A stretch of DNA of 35,690 nucleotides from Bacteroides sp. (GCF_029057325.1 NZ_JAICZW010000053.1:1-35690), one strand, 5' to 3'. Shown: positions 15,445-25,623, counted from the stretch's first letter. The notes: generated by a model not told the origin, from the sequence alone. Numbers and translations are program-made.

Positions 15445-16215
15445 TTAGCAGACTTTTGATTTGAGTAGATATAGGAAAAATTTCCAATAATGCTTCATTT
15501 TGGCAGGAAATGAAAGCTTCACCCAGCTGTTTTCACAATAGTGTATAGCGTATGAAACCGAAGTAGCTTCGCGCCTATTTCCAGCAAAAATTTCAGAACG
15601 GTATATCATCATCCCGCCTTTTAATTTTTGATCTATATCCTTATAACGAAATCCATAATTTTCTGCAATACGGGCATATATCTGAGGCGCTATCACATCC
15701 AATCCCATACTACCATTAGACTTGATAAAATGTTTATCTTGATACCAGTCTAATACATTTTTCACAAACTGGCATCCTTTTTCCGCTCCCATAATAGCCG
15801 CCTGCATTTCAATACCTGAAATATATTTATCCACAATTCGATGTCCCTCAACGTCAATGTTAGCCAAAGATTTGTCACGTTCCACCATAAAAGGATGATA
15901 TTCCATGCTTGAAAAGAATGAGTGATTCAAGAACTCATCAAATCGTTTCAACACTTTTACATCTGAATCCAAATAGATTCCCCCCTCAGTATAAAGTGCA
16001 TACATGCGAATGTAATCTGCTACAAAAGCCCATTTCCGATTGGCAAACGCTTCTTTCACGTATGAAATACTGTTCTTTATATCAAAATTGTGCGTGTTCC
16101 ACAACTTTAATTCATAATCAGGCATTACCCTTTTCCACGAATCTATACACATTTGTATCTTTTCGGGAAACGGGTCGTTGCTTAACCAACAATAATGAAT
16201 AATTTTGGGTATCAT
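15445..16215 (-). CDS. GT32-like glycosyltransferase with DXD motif
   Basis: 256 residues. MIPKIIHYCWLSNDPFPEKI at the start, then FVADYIRMYALYTEGGIYLDSDVKVL with the DXD metal-binding motif, identify the capsular GT32 / sugar-binding DXD family related to Och1-type enzymes. It is predicted to transfer a hexose or similar sugar to the growing repeat unit. Its first codon overlaps the last codon of the upstream wzy gene (4 bp). Confidence 0.9.
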   Translation of the reverse strand: MIPKIIHYCWLSNDPFPEKIQMCIDSWKRVMPDYELKLWNTHNFDIKNSISYVKEAFANRKWAFVADYIRMYALYTEGGIYLDSDVKVLKRFDEFLNHSFFSSMEYHPFMVERDKSLANIDVEGHRIVDKYISGIEMQAAIMGAEKGCQFVKNVLDWYQDKHFIKSNGSMGLDVIAPQIYARIAENYGFRYKDIDQKLKGGMMIYRSEIFAGNRREATSVSYAIHYCENSWVKLSFPAKMKHYWKFFLYLLKSKVC

Positions 16216-17480
16216 ATAGTAGATTTTTGAGAATAAACATTATCAGGTGCAGTCTCATACTTATCTAGCAGCAGAAGCAAAGCGTACACTACAAATATGT
16301 CAGTTGAGATCTTTATCCAAACAATAAATTCAAGTAAAAGTAACATTAATAAGAAAAAACGGCCTTCTTTCCACTTTTGGAAAAGAATGAATGTGCAAAA
16401 AATAAAAAAAGACACAAACAGACTTAATCCGATACAACCGCAATAAAAGATGAATCGCAAATAACCGATATCAGTATATTTGTAGAACGCACCCGAATCA
16501 TAGGGGTTCGCAAACCACCCGTCACCAATGAGCCATGTTTTTAGGTTGTCCGGCAACACAAACATATCTTGTAATCTGGTAGTAGAACTCGTAGTCCAGT
16601 CACCAGTTTTATACCAATTGAAAAAACCTTCAAAACCATATTGCAAATTGTTTTTAAATATGGGGAATTGATGATAGCAATAGTACGTGATTCCTAACAC
16701 TACCGTAATAAGCAAAATTGAATTGATGAAAAATTTCATTTTAGATGAATCAAGGCGAATATTCAACGAAAAATTGGAAAAGAACATATATAGAAGAGCT
16801 ATAATCAATCCTGTAGTAGTCGTACGTGATACAATATTACCTATGATACTAATAATAAGAAATAATACCCAATACCACATGTTTTGTTTATCCGATATTT
16901 TATGTGTCAACAAATAGCCAAGCCCCAACAAAGCGCATGAAAAACGGATACCAGCCGTATCAAAAGACGCACCGATACCATACAAGCGTTTTGTCTTGTG
17001 AAGAAATTCTGCATCTTGCGAAATATAAGCATCAACCCAATCTTGTAGAACAGGAACATTATCTATAAAAATGGCCAATAGCGATTGTGTGGCACAAACC
17101 CATGCCATATAATGAAATACCCATCTAAAAGACACTTCTCCATGTACTTCCCGTATTAAATATAGAATAGTGTAAGCACCAGATAACCAAACCCACATTT
17201 TAACGATATAGGATGCATACACATAATCAGTAGTGCTATTATAAGTAACAGAAAATAAAGAAAACAAAGAAAAAACCGCCGCCCAAGTTGAAATAATCAG
17301 AAACATCGAACTGATTCTGACATCCCGTTCTTGTAGCCATTGTAGAACCAGCAAGACCATACCGACCACTGCCAATATCATTTTGGTATTGATTCCAGGC
17401 AAAAATGTAAACTCAAACGGGAAATAATACCCACTGAACGCAATGCCGGTTAAAACGGCTTTCAACAAATCAATCATCAT
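16212..17480 (-). CDS. wzy: Wzy-like O-antigen/capsule polymerase
   Basis: 422 residues, almost wholly hydrophobic, with roughly ten to eleven predicted membrane helices and one large periplasmic loop (~255-335) containing DWTTSSTTRLQDM, which resembles the O-antigen ligase/polymerase pattern of loop and arginine. The helix following that loop (YLRFIFYCGCIGLSLFVSFFI) fits the usual topology. It joins lipid-linked repeat units in the periplasm. Wzy proteins diverge strongly, so the call rests on topology and on the presence of Wzx, Wza and Wzc without another polymerase candidate. Confidence 0.85.
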   Translation of the reverse strand: MMIDLLKAVLTGIAFSGYYFPFEFTFLPGINTKMILAVVGMVLLVLQWLQERDVRISSMFLIISTWAAVFSLFSLFSVTYNSTTDYVYASYIVKMWVWLSGAYTILYLIREVHGEVSFRWVFHYMAWVCATQSLLAIFIDNVPVLQDWVDAYISQDAEFLHKTKRLYGIGASFDTAGIRFSCALLGLGYLLTHKISDKQNMWYWVLFLIISIIGNIVSRTTTTGLIIALLYMFFSNFSLNIRLDSSKMKFFINSILLITVVLGITYYCYHQFPIFKNNLQYGFEGFFNWYKTGDWTTSSTTRLQDMFVLPDNLKTWLIGDGWFANPYDSGAFYKYTDIGYLRFIFYCGCIGLSLFVSFFIFCTFILFQKWKEGRFFLLMLLLLEFIVWIKISTDIFVVYALLLLLDKYETAPDNVYSQKSTI

Positions 17481-18463
17481 CTATATAGTATTCCGTACAC
17501 GAATCTGAACAACAGGCGATAGTAGCCTCTTACTATCCAATAATAGCGGTGCGAGACAGCCCATTGCAGCAATTTGTTTCGGAATGGTTGCTTGGGGTTT
17601 TTCCAAATAGAACGATTGGCTTCGAGGAAACTGGCGTTCCACACTTCGTAATTGGCAGAGTTGTCCGAAATCAGTAATGGGAATTTTACGTTCAGTTTCA
17701 AAAAGTCCAGTTCCTGTTCCATATTGTTTTGATACCTGCTACGAATAAAACTAACCGTGGCATCTACATTCCGTTTCACAATCTCTATCTGCTTTTTGGA
17801 GTCAAGAGCAGTCATCGAAGCAGCATTAGACTTCACATAGTGATAAAGAGCTTCCGAGATATGACGATATGACTGGGCAAAACTGAAACACTGGATAAGC
17901 ACAACCATGTCCTCGCCGATATTAGCACCATCAAGAAAACAGATATTGTTTTTTACATAAATGTCACGGCGCACAAGGAATGCCCATAAGAACCAGCGCA
18001 TTTCACCAGACAACATAGCCTTCAGGCAGTCTGCACTCTTTTCATAGACTGGTTGCCGCATATAGCGTCTAGATGTTTCAAACTCCAAGTACCAGTCGCA
18101 GCCCACGATGTCGCAGTGCCCGATTTCAGCTCCTTGATATAATTTTTCAAACATATTTTCCTCTATCCAATCATCCGCATCAACGAATGCAATATATTCA
18201 CCGTTAGCTACTTTGAGCCCGGTATTACGAGCACTGGCAACTCCCATGTTCTTTGGATGTGCAAGCAATTTCACATGCGCTTTTCTATAAGGATATTCGT
18301 TCAAGATGCTTTCTACAACAGCCATACTGCCATCTGGTGTCGCATCGTTTACAAACAAATACTCTACATCTTGAAATCGCATCCCAAACAGAGACCTGCA
18401 ACAGCGTGAAATATAGTTCTCTACTTGATATATTGGAATGATTATTGAAATTTTATAGTCCAT
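17477..18463 (-). CDS. GT2-family glycosyltransferase
   Basis: 328 residues. SIIIPIYQVENYISRC starts the GT-A fold, followed by VNDATPDGS and GVASARNTGLKVANGEYIAFVDADDW with the DXD-type metal site. The C-terminus (FRNKLLQWAVSHRYYWIVRGYYRLLFRF) is a basic amphipathic region likely to sit on the membrane. It is an inverting transferase of unknown donor. Its start overlaps the wzy start region by 4 bp, a sign of coupling. Confidence 0.92.
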   Translation of the reverse strand: MDYKISIIIPIYQVENYISRCCRSLFGMRFQDVEYLFVNDATPDGSMAVVESILNEYPYRKAHVKLLAHPKNMGVASARNTGLKVANGEYIAFVDADDWIEENMFEKLYQGAEIGHCDIVGCDWYLEFETSRRYMRQPVYEKSADCLKAMLSGEMRWFLWAFLVRRDIYVKNNICFLDGANIGEDMVVLIQCFSFAQSYRHISEALYHYVKSNAASMTALDSKKQIEIVKRNVDATVSFIRSRYQNNMEQELDFLKLNVKFPLLISDNSANYEVWNASFLEANRSIWKNPKQPFRNKLLQWAVSHRYYWIVRGYYRLLFRFVYGILYR

Positions 18464-18466
18464 GAT

Positions 18467-19486
18467 TTACCAAAGGGCACCTTCTATCGGTTTGCCTCTC
18501 CATTTGTAATACAGGTTATAGAATAATCGCTTGTATTGCCTTCCCAATACCACGGGCAATAGGTAATGCAAATCGCGCAATAGGTATTTTATCCCTATCG
18601 TCTTACTTTTAAATGCTATCCAAGGGGAGATGGGAGACATTCCGTGTATCTGAAAATAGCAATGATTGTATAGATTGTACTCTTTTCTCTGTAATAAAGA
18701 GTATAACAAAGTACTTTTACGCCCCTCCGAAATACTATATTCATCCTTTAAATTTTGCTTGCCTTCGTTGACGATAAAACGAGTTATCACTTTAAATACC
18801 TTTATATATTGGTTGGCATCCCGCTCTATGTCTGTTCCAGTCATGATAGAGGCCGCACGTATGGTATATCGGTAAGTCGGCTTCTGAAGCACATACATGA
18901 AATTGGCTTTACAAGCCAACTTGAAACTCCATATCACATCCTCATGAAGCACCCCTTCCTCAAAAAACAAATCATTGGACAATAAGAAATCTCTGCGGCA
19001 TAATTTGTTCCACGCCATCATATACCACCGCCCCTCAGCGTATGAATGCAGAATCTCCTTATTGTTTAAAATTGTCCCTTTAGGCAAAGTCAATGCCGGA
19101 TACTCTTTGTTACTTCCGACAACTTCATAATTACCAATCACAAAATCGTAACATTGATTTTCAAGTGGATCGGTCATCATCGGAATACAATCGTCCTTAA
19201 GTTCATCATCGCTATCCAAAAAATACACATAATCTCCAGTTGCAGCTTCCAAACCGGTATTACGGGCGGCCGATAAGCCACGATTATGAGTATGTCGTAT
19301 TATTTTCACTTCGGCAAAGTCATGACATTCAAGATATTCCTGTACGATTTCCATACTGTTATCCGTGCCGCAATCATCAACAAGGATCACTTCCAAATTC
19401 TGATAAGGCTGCTTCCATACTGATTCCAAACAATTTTTGATATAAGTAGAAACGTTGTATATAGGTATGATTATTGAGACTTTCAT
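18467..19486 (-). CDS. GT2-family glycosyltransferase
   Basis: 339 residues from the ATG at 19486 (MKVSIIIPIYNVSTYIKN). The frame is open to 19549, but the extra residues would overlap the acyltransferase gene and precede the first beta strand, so they are left out. Motifs are VILVDDCGTDNS, GLSAARNTGLEAATGDYVYF and LDSDDELKDD. The donor is not assigned. It lies 3 nt upstream of the next GT2 gene, in the same operon. Confidence 0.92.
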   Translation of the reverse strand: MKVSIIIPIYNVSTYIKNCLESVWKQPYQNLEVILVDDCGTDNSMEIVQEYLECHDFAEVKIIRHTHNRGLSAARNTGLEAATGDYVYFLDSDDELKDDCIPMMTDPLENQCYDFVIGNYEVVGSNKEYPALTLPKGTILNNKEILHSYAEGRWYMMAWNKLCRRDFLLSNDLFFEEGVLHEDVIWSFKLACKANFMYVLQKPTYRYTIRAASIMTGTDIERDANQYIKVFKVITRFIVNEGKQNLKDEYSISEGRKSTLLYSLLQRKEYNLYNHCYFQIHGMSPISPWIAFKSKTIGIKYLLRDLHYLLPVVLGRQYKRLFYNLYYKWRGKPIEGALW

Positions 19487-19494
19487 AGTGAATA

Positions 19495-20562
19495 TTATCT
19501 TCCTCCAACCAATATGGATAAAACTTTCGGCGTTACACGTTTCATGCACCTATACATCCCGATTGAAATAGTAATCGTAAGAATCGGTACGAGAAAATAG
19601 ATAACAAGAAATTCAACTTCGGTTATGGGGCGTATGATTTTCAGAACAGCCTTTTGAAGGAAAGCAATGAATAATCCGTGAGATGCGTAAATAAAAAATA
19701 TCTCTTCTTTAAATAAACATCCTTTTTTCCCTCCTTTCAAAATAAACACATAATTGAGCACAGTCAAAATTCCAGAAAAAATAACTAACAAATGTATATA
19801 ATGATTAACCGGAGAACCCAATGTCACTGTATATAAATCAGCTACAACCAGCGGAAAATACAAATACTTGATAAAATCCAACCGTTTTACATATTCTATC
19901 AACTGCGGAAACAACCTTGCACATAATCCCAATGAAAAGAAAAAACAAGCACTTAATGTAAATCCGAATTCCTTCGGGCATAATGAGAAGAACATACAAA
20001 TGAGTATGGAAATAAAAAAACAAACTTTCATTTTCTTTACCGCAACATATAGAAATGGAGAAATTATAACCATAAGTATGAGCTCACGAACATACCATAA
20101 AGGGAAGTCAAAAGGAAAGCCATCTCCCTCGCGTGCCCAATATCCGGATAAAACTTTGGGCAGAGTAACCTCTTCCAAAGAAACATTAGGGAACAAACCA
20201 TGTAAAGCCGGAATTCTTACAAATATAAAAATGAAAAGGGCTAAAGTATTCCATAAAACATACGGAATTACCAAAGACCGAAATCTTTTCTTCATCTTTG
20301 TGAGATATAGCTTTTCATTAAAAGTTTCTTCTTTAAAGAATAGATATCCGGAGATAATGAAAAAAATGGGGACGGCTATACATGGAATAACATAGGAGAA
20401 CAAATTGATAACGGCTTCATACCACGGTGCATTTGGTATAGGGACTGATAAGCCAGAAACAGAAATTTCACCCTTTAATTGATTGTGGATGAAAACCACA
20501 CCACAGATTAAAGGGAATTTTAATCTATCTATGACTAAACTTATGATTTCCTTATTACTCAT
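19495..20562 (-). CDS. Acyltransferase-3 family membrane O-acyltransferase
   Basis: 355 residues with about ten membrane helices. The N-terminus has LKFPLICGVVFIHNQ, where the His is the catalytic residue of the family, and IAVPIFFIISGYLFF, the second family signature. The following basic loop (KMKKRFRSLVIPYVLWNTLALF) is also typical. It is predicted to O-acetylate, or otherwise acylate, a sugar of the capsule from the cytoplasmic acyl donor. The start codon abuts the end of the upstream GT4 gene with a 1-bp overlap. Confidence 0.93.
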   Translation of the reverse strand: MSNKEIISLVIDRLKFPLICGVVFIHNQLKGEISVSGLSVPIPNAPWYEAVINLFSYVIPCIAVPIFFIISGYLFFKEETFNEKLYLTKMKKRFRSLVIPYVLWNTLALFIFIFVRIPALHGLFPNVSLEEVTLPKVLSGYWAREGDGFPFDFPLWYVRELILMVIISPFLYVAVKKMKVCFFISILICMFFSLCPKEFGFTLSACFFFSLGLCARLFPQLIEYVKRLDFIKYLYFPLVVADLYTVTLGSPVNHYIHLLVIFSGILTVLNYVFILKGGKKGCLFKEEIFFIYASHGLFIAFLQKAVLKIIRPITEVEFLVIYFLVPILTITISIGMYRCMKRVTPKVLSILVGGR

Positions 20563-21695
20563 TACAATATCTTATAAATCTGCAACATAGAGGTAAGTAC
20601 ATCAAACATTTCTGCACGTTGCAGAGCTTTCATTCGGTAGTCTTCACACAAGGTGACATCATCCATCAATCGTTTTACACCTTTGTAGATGTCCTCATCT
20701 TTTTCCGGAACTAACAATCCGTATTTTGAATCAGCCAATATTTCACTTGTTCCACTGATGTCAGTAGCAACGATTGCCAGTCCTAAACATAAAGCTTCGC
20801 AAACAACCAAAGGATAACCTTCAGCTTCCGATGTGTTTAAATATATATCTGCTTTTTTCATATAAGGATAGGAAGGTTTCTGAAAGCCTAAAAAATGTAC
20901 GCAATCATCTATTCCGTATTCATGGCTTAGTGCCCTCAAGGACTTTTCAAGATTCCCCACACCAATGATCCATAAATCAAAATCATAGCCATTACTCTTC
21001 AATCGCTTGGCTACTTTTAATGCCCTATCATATCTTTTTTGTTTGTTGAGCCGTCCAACCATACAAATTGTAAAATTTCTTTTTATTACATTGTTCGATA
21101 CAGCCAATCGTTGGATAACATTCTTATCTATCAGATTATAGATAACCGTACATTTATCATCTTTTATTGTATATAGTTCCAAGAACCTCCTTTTTACATC
21201 TTTTGAAACAAAAACGATTTTATCCATTTTTCTATAAGTTTCAAATTCATCTTTTTCGTTTCGGAAAAAATCTAAAGACCAATGTTTCTGTTTCAAGTCG
21301 ATATGTACCCAAGAAAGATTGTTATCCGCTTTGTTTATGATATAAGAATGAAACTTTACCGCAGCTCCTTCCATAAACGAAACAATCGTATCAAATCGTT
21401 CTCCTTTCAAAAGTTTCAAAAGCATATATTTATATACAAGCTCATGAAAGAAAGCGTAACAATTGGAAACCCTCAGAATACGATGCAATCGCTCAAACCA
21501 TATCGTGCTTTGCTTATGTAAGGCCAATATCTTTACTTCTTCAGGAACTTCATTCAAATAAACACCTTCCTTATATTCCAAGAACAATGTCACTTCATAA
21601 GATGTGTAATCAAAATTCTTTAAAATATCAAGAAGAACTTTTTCCGCTCCTCCTCCCGGTAAGGCGGGCATCATAAACATGATTTTCTTTTTCAT
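20562..21695 (-). CDS. GT4-family glycosyltransferase
   Basis: 377 residues from the ATG at 21695 (MKKKIMFMMPALPGGGAEKV), which begins right before the first strand; the in-frame start at 21734 would add 13 unneeded residues. The GGGAEKVLLDIL motif, the donor-domain strand TICMVGRLNKQKRYDRALKV, and EAEGYPLVVCEALCLGLAIV with EX7E support the family. Even with the shorter start it overlaps the end of the upstream GT2 gene by 68 bp in another frame. Confidence 0.9.
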   Translation of the reverse strand: MKKKIMFMMPALPGGGAEKVLLDILKNFDYTSYEVTLFLEYKEGVYLNEVPEEVKILALHKQSTIWFERLHRILRVSNCYAFFHELVYKYMLLKLLKGERFDTIVSFMEGAAVKFHSYIINKADNNLSWVHIDLKQKHWSLDFFRNEKDEFETYRKMDKIVFVSKDVKRRFLELYTIKDDKCTVIYNLIDKNVIQRLAVSNNVIKRNFTICMVGRLNKQKRYDRALKVAKRLKSNGYDFDLWIIGVGNLEKSLRALSHEYGIDDCVHFLGFQKPSYPYMKKADIYLNTSEAEGYPLVVCEALCLGLAIVATDISGTSEILADSKYGLLVPEKDEDIYKGVKRLMDDVTLCEDYRMKALQRAEMFDVLTSMLQIYKIL

Positions 21696-22665
21696 TACAT
21701 GAGTTGATTTTCGGGAGCTTCTTATATTCCTCACTTTTTAAAAATGAGAATCCATCCGCCACTCCATTCTTATAAGCTATTGACATACCTTTATCACCAT
21801 ATATGTATTTCATACCATATTTCATGCCTTGAATACCGTAAACGTAAAATATAGCAATCACCGACCAAAACTTTAATAATAAATTCTTTTCCGGTAGGAA
21901 AATAAAGCGATGCCAAAATATCAGTTTGTTTCGGTATTCGGAGTAAATCAATCTTTCCGTTTTTTCCTTAGTGTTTGTTACAGTAGAACTTGCATCTAAA
22001 TGTATGACACCAGAATCAAAAGATGTCAGTATTTTTAAACCTGTTTTATACATCTTGTAAAACATTACCTGATCTTCAGGAAACGCATAATATGTTTTAT
22101 CAAGCCACAATTCTTCCTCATAATGAATTTTTAAGAAATCTTCTTTCCTGCAAAAAAAACATGGTCCGGCATTAGATTGTGATTCATACACCGATTTTGT
22201 AGGATGATTGTTATAAGAAAAACCTGCAGTTCTTAAAACTGTGTACCCCCACTTCCTGCTCCATGGACGACAAACTTCCCTGCCCAATATACTTAAACGT
22301 ATCTTATCCTTTATGTTTACTTTATGATTAGCAAATACACATGGAGAAATCACTTGTGCATCCTGCCCAACTAATTCATTATATAAGGTTTCCACAGCGT
22401 GGGATGGTAAATAAACATCATCATCAAGAAACAGGCAGTATTCGGTTGACACCTCATCATACGCTAAAGCCCTTTGTGCAACCATGCCTTTTTTTACATA
22501 TATACATTGCTCTATGCCGACCGTTTCTTTGGGCAAAGGATAGCCTTCAGCGATATACACAATTATAGATGAAGGTGGAAGACTTTGAGCAAGCAAGGAA
22601 TCCAACAGTTTCTGGTAGATGCTGCCTCCTTTTCCTAAAGTTCGTATCACTACAGTATATTCCAT
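21628..22665 (-). CDS. GT2-like (GT-A fold) glycosyltransferase
   Basis: 345 residues. MEYTVVIRTLGKGGSIYQKL opens a GT-A fold, and STEYCLFLDDDVYLPSHAVE carries the acidic metal-binding motif. A conserved-looking DQVMFYKMYKTG segment lies at the catalytic region, and a hydrophobic stretch near the end (LLKFWSVIAIFYVYGIQGM) may anchor it to the membrane. The last ~20 residues are encoded in the overlap with the following GT4 gene and are probably not structural. Confidence 0.87.
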   Translation of the reverse strand: MEYTVVIRTLGKGGSIYQKLLDSLLAQSLPPSSIIVYIAEGYPLPKETVGIEQCIYVKKGMVAQRALAYDEVSTEYCLFLDDDVYLPSHAVETLYNELVGQDAQVISPCVFANHKVNIKDKIRLSILGREVCRPWSRKWGYTVLRTAGFSYNNHPTKSVYESQSNAGPCFFCRKEDFLKIHYEEELWLDKTYYAFPEDQVMFYKMYKTGLKILTSFDSGVIHLDASSTVTNTKEKTERLIYSEYRNKLIFWHRFIFLPEKNLLLKFWSVIAIFYVYGIQGMKYGMKYIYGDKGMSIAYKNGVADGFSFLKSEEYKKLPKINSCNEKENHVYDARLTGRRSGKSSS

Positions 22666-22712
22666 TCTAATACTCTATCTTAAATATACGTTTCATCCAA
22701 CAGATGAAAAAA

Positions 22713-23588
22713 CTAATATCTGACAATCTCTTTGGCTCTAATTATACGCATAAAAAGGTAAATGACAAAAGTCCGGCATAATTCGTGAGTGCAACGGTAA
22801 AACTCTTTAGGATTAGCAAATAATAGATGTCCTCCCATTTTCTTCAAATGCCAACGCTGATAATGTATGACCATATATAAGTGACTAATTTTAATTTTCC
22901 GAAGATGCATCAAAGAATGAGGTTCTTGGTAATAATGCCTTAAAACCTTGTTGAAACCAACTGTACGATATTTTTCACCCAACGAATACAGCAAATAACA
23001 TTCTGTATAATAATTACACGAAATCTCAGGAAAAGGACATTCTTTCATATATTCTGTCCTGAAAGAATTCCATTTTTCTCCTCTGACTCCGTAGCGATTA
23101 TATAGCTCATCATAACACGATTTTATGCCATCATAAGGGAATAATGTACCATTTATTTCTTCGGTCTCAGGGTCTGAACACAATGTGTCAATGCCATATA
23201 CTAATTTATCGTCATAGTACTCGTTCCATTTTTCATTAAGAAAATCCAAGGCTTCCGGAACAAATGAATCATCACAATCCAAAGTAATAAAAATATCCCC
23301 TTTTGCTATACGGGCTGCATGATTCCACAGAATATGCTTACCTGAATTTTTTTCTTCATTCAGATAGGTTATATCCCAATCTACTGTCAGTATAAGTCCC
23401 TTTATGATTTCATCACTCCGATCCGTGGAACCATCATTTATGACAATCCATTCAAAATTTCGGTACTTTGATTCCTTGAGAGATGAAAATACCCTGTATA
23501 TTGTTTTTTCACCGTTATAAACCGGAGTGAAAATCGTAAAAAGGAAATTTCGATTTGCTGTTTGAGAAGGTACTTTTCCGTACTGCAT
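22713..23588 (-). CDS. GT2-family glycosyltransferase
   Basis: 291 residues from the ATG at 23588 (MQYGKVPSQTANRNFLFTIF); the frame extends to 23660 but would overlap the upstream gene by 49 bp. It has FTPVYNGEKTIYRVFSSL, VINDGSTDRSDEII and GDIFITLDCDDSFVPEALDFL with the DXD-type site. This subgroup with long WNEYYDD spacing is common in Bacteroidetes capsule loci. The donor is unknown. Confidence 0.9.
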   Translation of the reverse strand: MQYGKVPSQTANRNFLFTIFTPVYNGEKTIYRVFSSLKESKYRNFEWIVINDGSTDRSDEIIKGLILTVDWDITYLNEEKNSGKHILWNHAARIAKGDIFITLDCDDSFVPEALDFLNEKWNEYYDDKLVYGIDTLCSDPETEEINGTLFPYDGIKSCYDELYNRYGVRGEKWNSFRTEYMKECPFPEISCNYYTECYLLYSLGEKYRTVGFNKVLRHYYQEPHSLMHLRKIKISHLYMVIHYQRWHLKKMGGHLLFANPKEFYRCTHELCRTFVIYLFMRIIRAKEIVRY

Positions 23589-23611
23589 TGAAAAAAAATA
23601 TATAGTTAACT

Positions 23612-24508
23612 TCAAATCAGCATTCTTATTCTTTTTTCTATTGCCAATAGATATTTGCAAAGCAAATTGTGACGAACAGTAAGAACTATTCGACCTCTTA
23701 GTCCCAAATCACGTACTTTGCCCCATTTCAAAAGTTCCTTTATCCAAGGCCTGTCGTATGAAACGTTGACTCTACAAGCTATGAGATTTATCAACGTGCA
23801 AAGATTGTAGTAGCATAATTCATCCTTAAAAATATCATGAAATTCCCCCAATACTTTAATACGCTCACTCATATAAAATTCTTCATACTCAAGTGTGAAC
23901 TTTGTTGTATTTGTAACAGAATCAGGATTCAAACGATATTTGTATATATTACTATCTGTAATACATTTAATCTTTATGTCGCGGCCAAGCACTAACTTTA
24001 TGTTTGTTAGTTGATCTTCTCCAATTATTATTTTTCTGTTAATATCCTGTACATAATCAATAAACAATGATTTACGAAACAGTCGCGAACAAAGACTGCC
24101 TGTCAATTTCCATGTCAATATATACCTAATATAGTTCTCACCTGATATTATTTCATCTATAGGTGCATTACTAACCAATAAACCAACATCAGCACTCATT
24201 TTACACATCAAAGTTGTAAGTGCATTCGGGTATAATTCATCGTCCGAATCCACGAATGTGATATATTCACCTTTTGCTTGTTTTATGCCTACATATCTTG
24301 CACTGGCAGTTCCACTATTTTTTTGATGAATCACATGTATGCGATAATCTTTGGTGGCATATACATCGCAAATTTCTCCTGATTTATCCGTGGAACCATC
24401 ATCAACCAACAATAGTTCAAAATTGGTATAAGTCTGTGCTAATATACTTCCAATACAACTATTCAGATATTTTTCTGTATTGAATACTGGTATTATTACA
24501 GATATCAT
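23612..24508 (-). CDS. GT2-family glycosyltransferase
   Basis: 298 residues. MISVIIPVFNTEKYLNSCIG, LLLVDDGSTDKSGEICD, GTASARYVGIKQAKGEYITF and VDSDDELYPN are classical GT2 motifs with an intact metal site. It overlaps the end of the pyruvyl transferase gene by 4 bp, so the two are translationally coupled. The acceptor and donor are not readable from the sequence. Confidence 0.92.
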   Translation of the reverse strand: MISVIIPVFNTEKYLNSCIGSILAQTYTNFELLLVDDGSTDKSGEICDVYATKDYRIHVIHQKNSGTASARYVGIKQAKGEYITFVDSDDELYPNALTTLMCKMSADVGLLVSNAPIDEIISGENYIRYILTWKLTGSLCSRLFRKSLFIDYVQDINRKIIIGEDQLTNIKLVLGRDIKIKCITDSNIYKYRLNPDSVTNTTKFTLEYEEFYMSERIKVLGEFHDIFKDELCYYNLCTLINLIACRVNVSYDRPWIKELLKWGKVRDLGLRGRIVLTVRHNLLCKYLLAIEKRIRMLI

Positions 24509-25623
24509 TCTAAAGATTGTTTTAAATATTTAATACTATGTTCTTTTTCTTTAGATATGACGGCAGAGATTTTGTGAAAATCAATATCCAATGAAAAGTC
24601 TATTGAATGTGTATCCGAACTAATATTTCTTGTTGTAAGACCCGCAATTTTGAGAATATTAGATATTCTGCTGTCCGTCACTCCTCCAACTGTATAAAAA
24701 GATTTGCGCAATAGGATTGCAAATGCAATCAAATGAAACGAACTTCCGACTAGGCATGTCGCATATTTGCATAAATTCAAGAACTCGTTGGGACCTACGG
24801 TCAAAAAATGTTCAATAGAATATTTTCTAACTTTAATATTATCTTTAGTACTGTTGAACATTTGGGAAACTATAATCCTACACCCAAAATGTTTTGCCAA
24901 CCGTTGCGCATAATGGAAAACTTCCGTATGCAGAGAAGGAGCATAGACATATATATATTTCCCGTTAACCAAAGGTTTATCGCCAGCCTTTTGATTCCAA
25001 AACTCAGATTCAATGAGAAATGTAGGATCAAGCACATTTTCCACATTTCTACCAAGTAACATTTTGATTTTTTCTCCGGATTCAGGTTCACGCACACTTA
25101 TATAGTCGTAAGTCATAAGCTGCGATTTAATGCGATTTATTACATCTTCAGACTGAATAGCTAACGGAGATGGCCCCATACTTGGTGCATATGCTATTTT
25201 CCTTCCACTCTTCACGAATGATAAAAAATAAGCCCAATCAAAATCAAAACAAGCAGGATTCCATATCTGGTCCCCACCGGAAATGAAGTAATCATATTTT
25301 AAAGTTGCAGCTTTTAACTCTTCTTCCGAAACATACTCTTCGGAGGATAAATTAAGGTCATTTTGCAGAAATGCCTCAAATAAATCTCTCCGTTTTAATA
25401 ATGACCGTAAATAAGGCAAATACAAGATGCCACGTTTTATTCTATCAAACAAATTTCCTCGAAGAAACAATGGTTTATAAAATCCCCGTTGCCGATCGGT
25501 GCGAAAATTGATGATTTCGCACTCATTTCCAAGTGACTTAACTACTTGCTGCAAAGCGTATGCTTGCAACATAGAACCATAATTATGCGAAGCATGAAAT
25601 GTTATTATTCCAACTTTTTTCAT
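24505..25623 (-). CDS. Polysaccharide pyruvyl transferase family protein
   Basis: 372 residues from the ATG at 25623 (MKKVGIITFHASHNYGSMLQ), which gives an ATGA-type overlap with the flippase stop. YGSMLQAYALQQVV, YFISGGDQIWNP and the late motif CLVGSSFHLIAFAILLRKSF match the CsaB/WcaK-like pyruvyl transferase family. It would place a pyruvate ketal from phosphoenolpyruvate on a sugar, giving the capsule negative charge. The gene for the 4Fe-4S F420-dehydrogenase-like protein lies two genes upstream, a frequent pairing in Bacteroides polysaccharide loci. Confidence 0.9.
   Translation of the reverse strand: MKKVGIITFHASHNYGSMLQAYALQQVVKSLGNECEIINFRTDRQRGFYKPLFLRGNLFDRIKRGILYLPYLRSLLKRRDLFEAFLQNDLNLSSEEYVSEEELKAATLKYDYFISGGDQIWNPACFDFDWAYFLSFVKSGRKIAYAPSMGPSPLAIQSEDVINRIKSQLMTYDYISVREPESGEKIKMLLGRNVENVLDPTFLIESEFWNQKAGDKPLVNGKYIYVYAPSLHTEVFHYAQRLAKHFGCRIIVSQMFNSTKDNIKVRKYSIEHFLTVGPNEFLNLCKYATCLVGSSFHLIAFAILLRKSFYTVGGVTDSRISNILKIAGLTTRNISSDTHSIDFSLDIDFHKISAVISKEKEHSIKYLKQSLE

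Noticed and set aside
15437..15487. Longer N-terminus of the GT4 gene starting at 15487
   Set aside because: It would overlap the upstream gene and adds hydrophobic residues before the canonical first strand.
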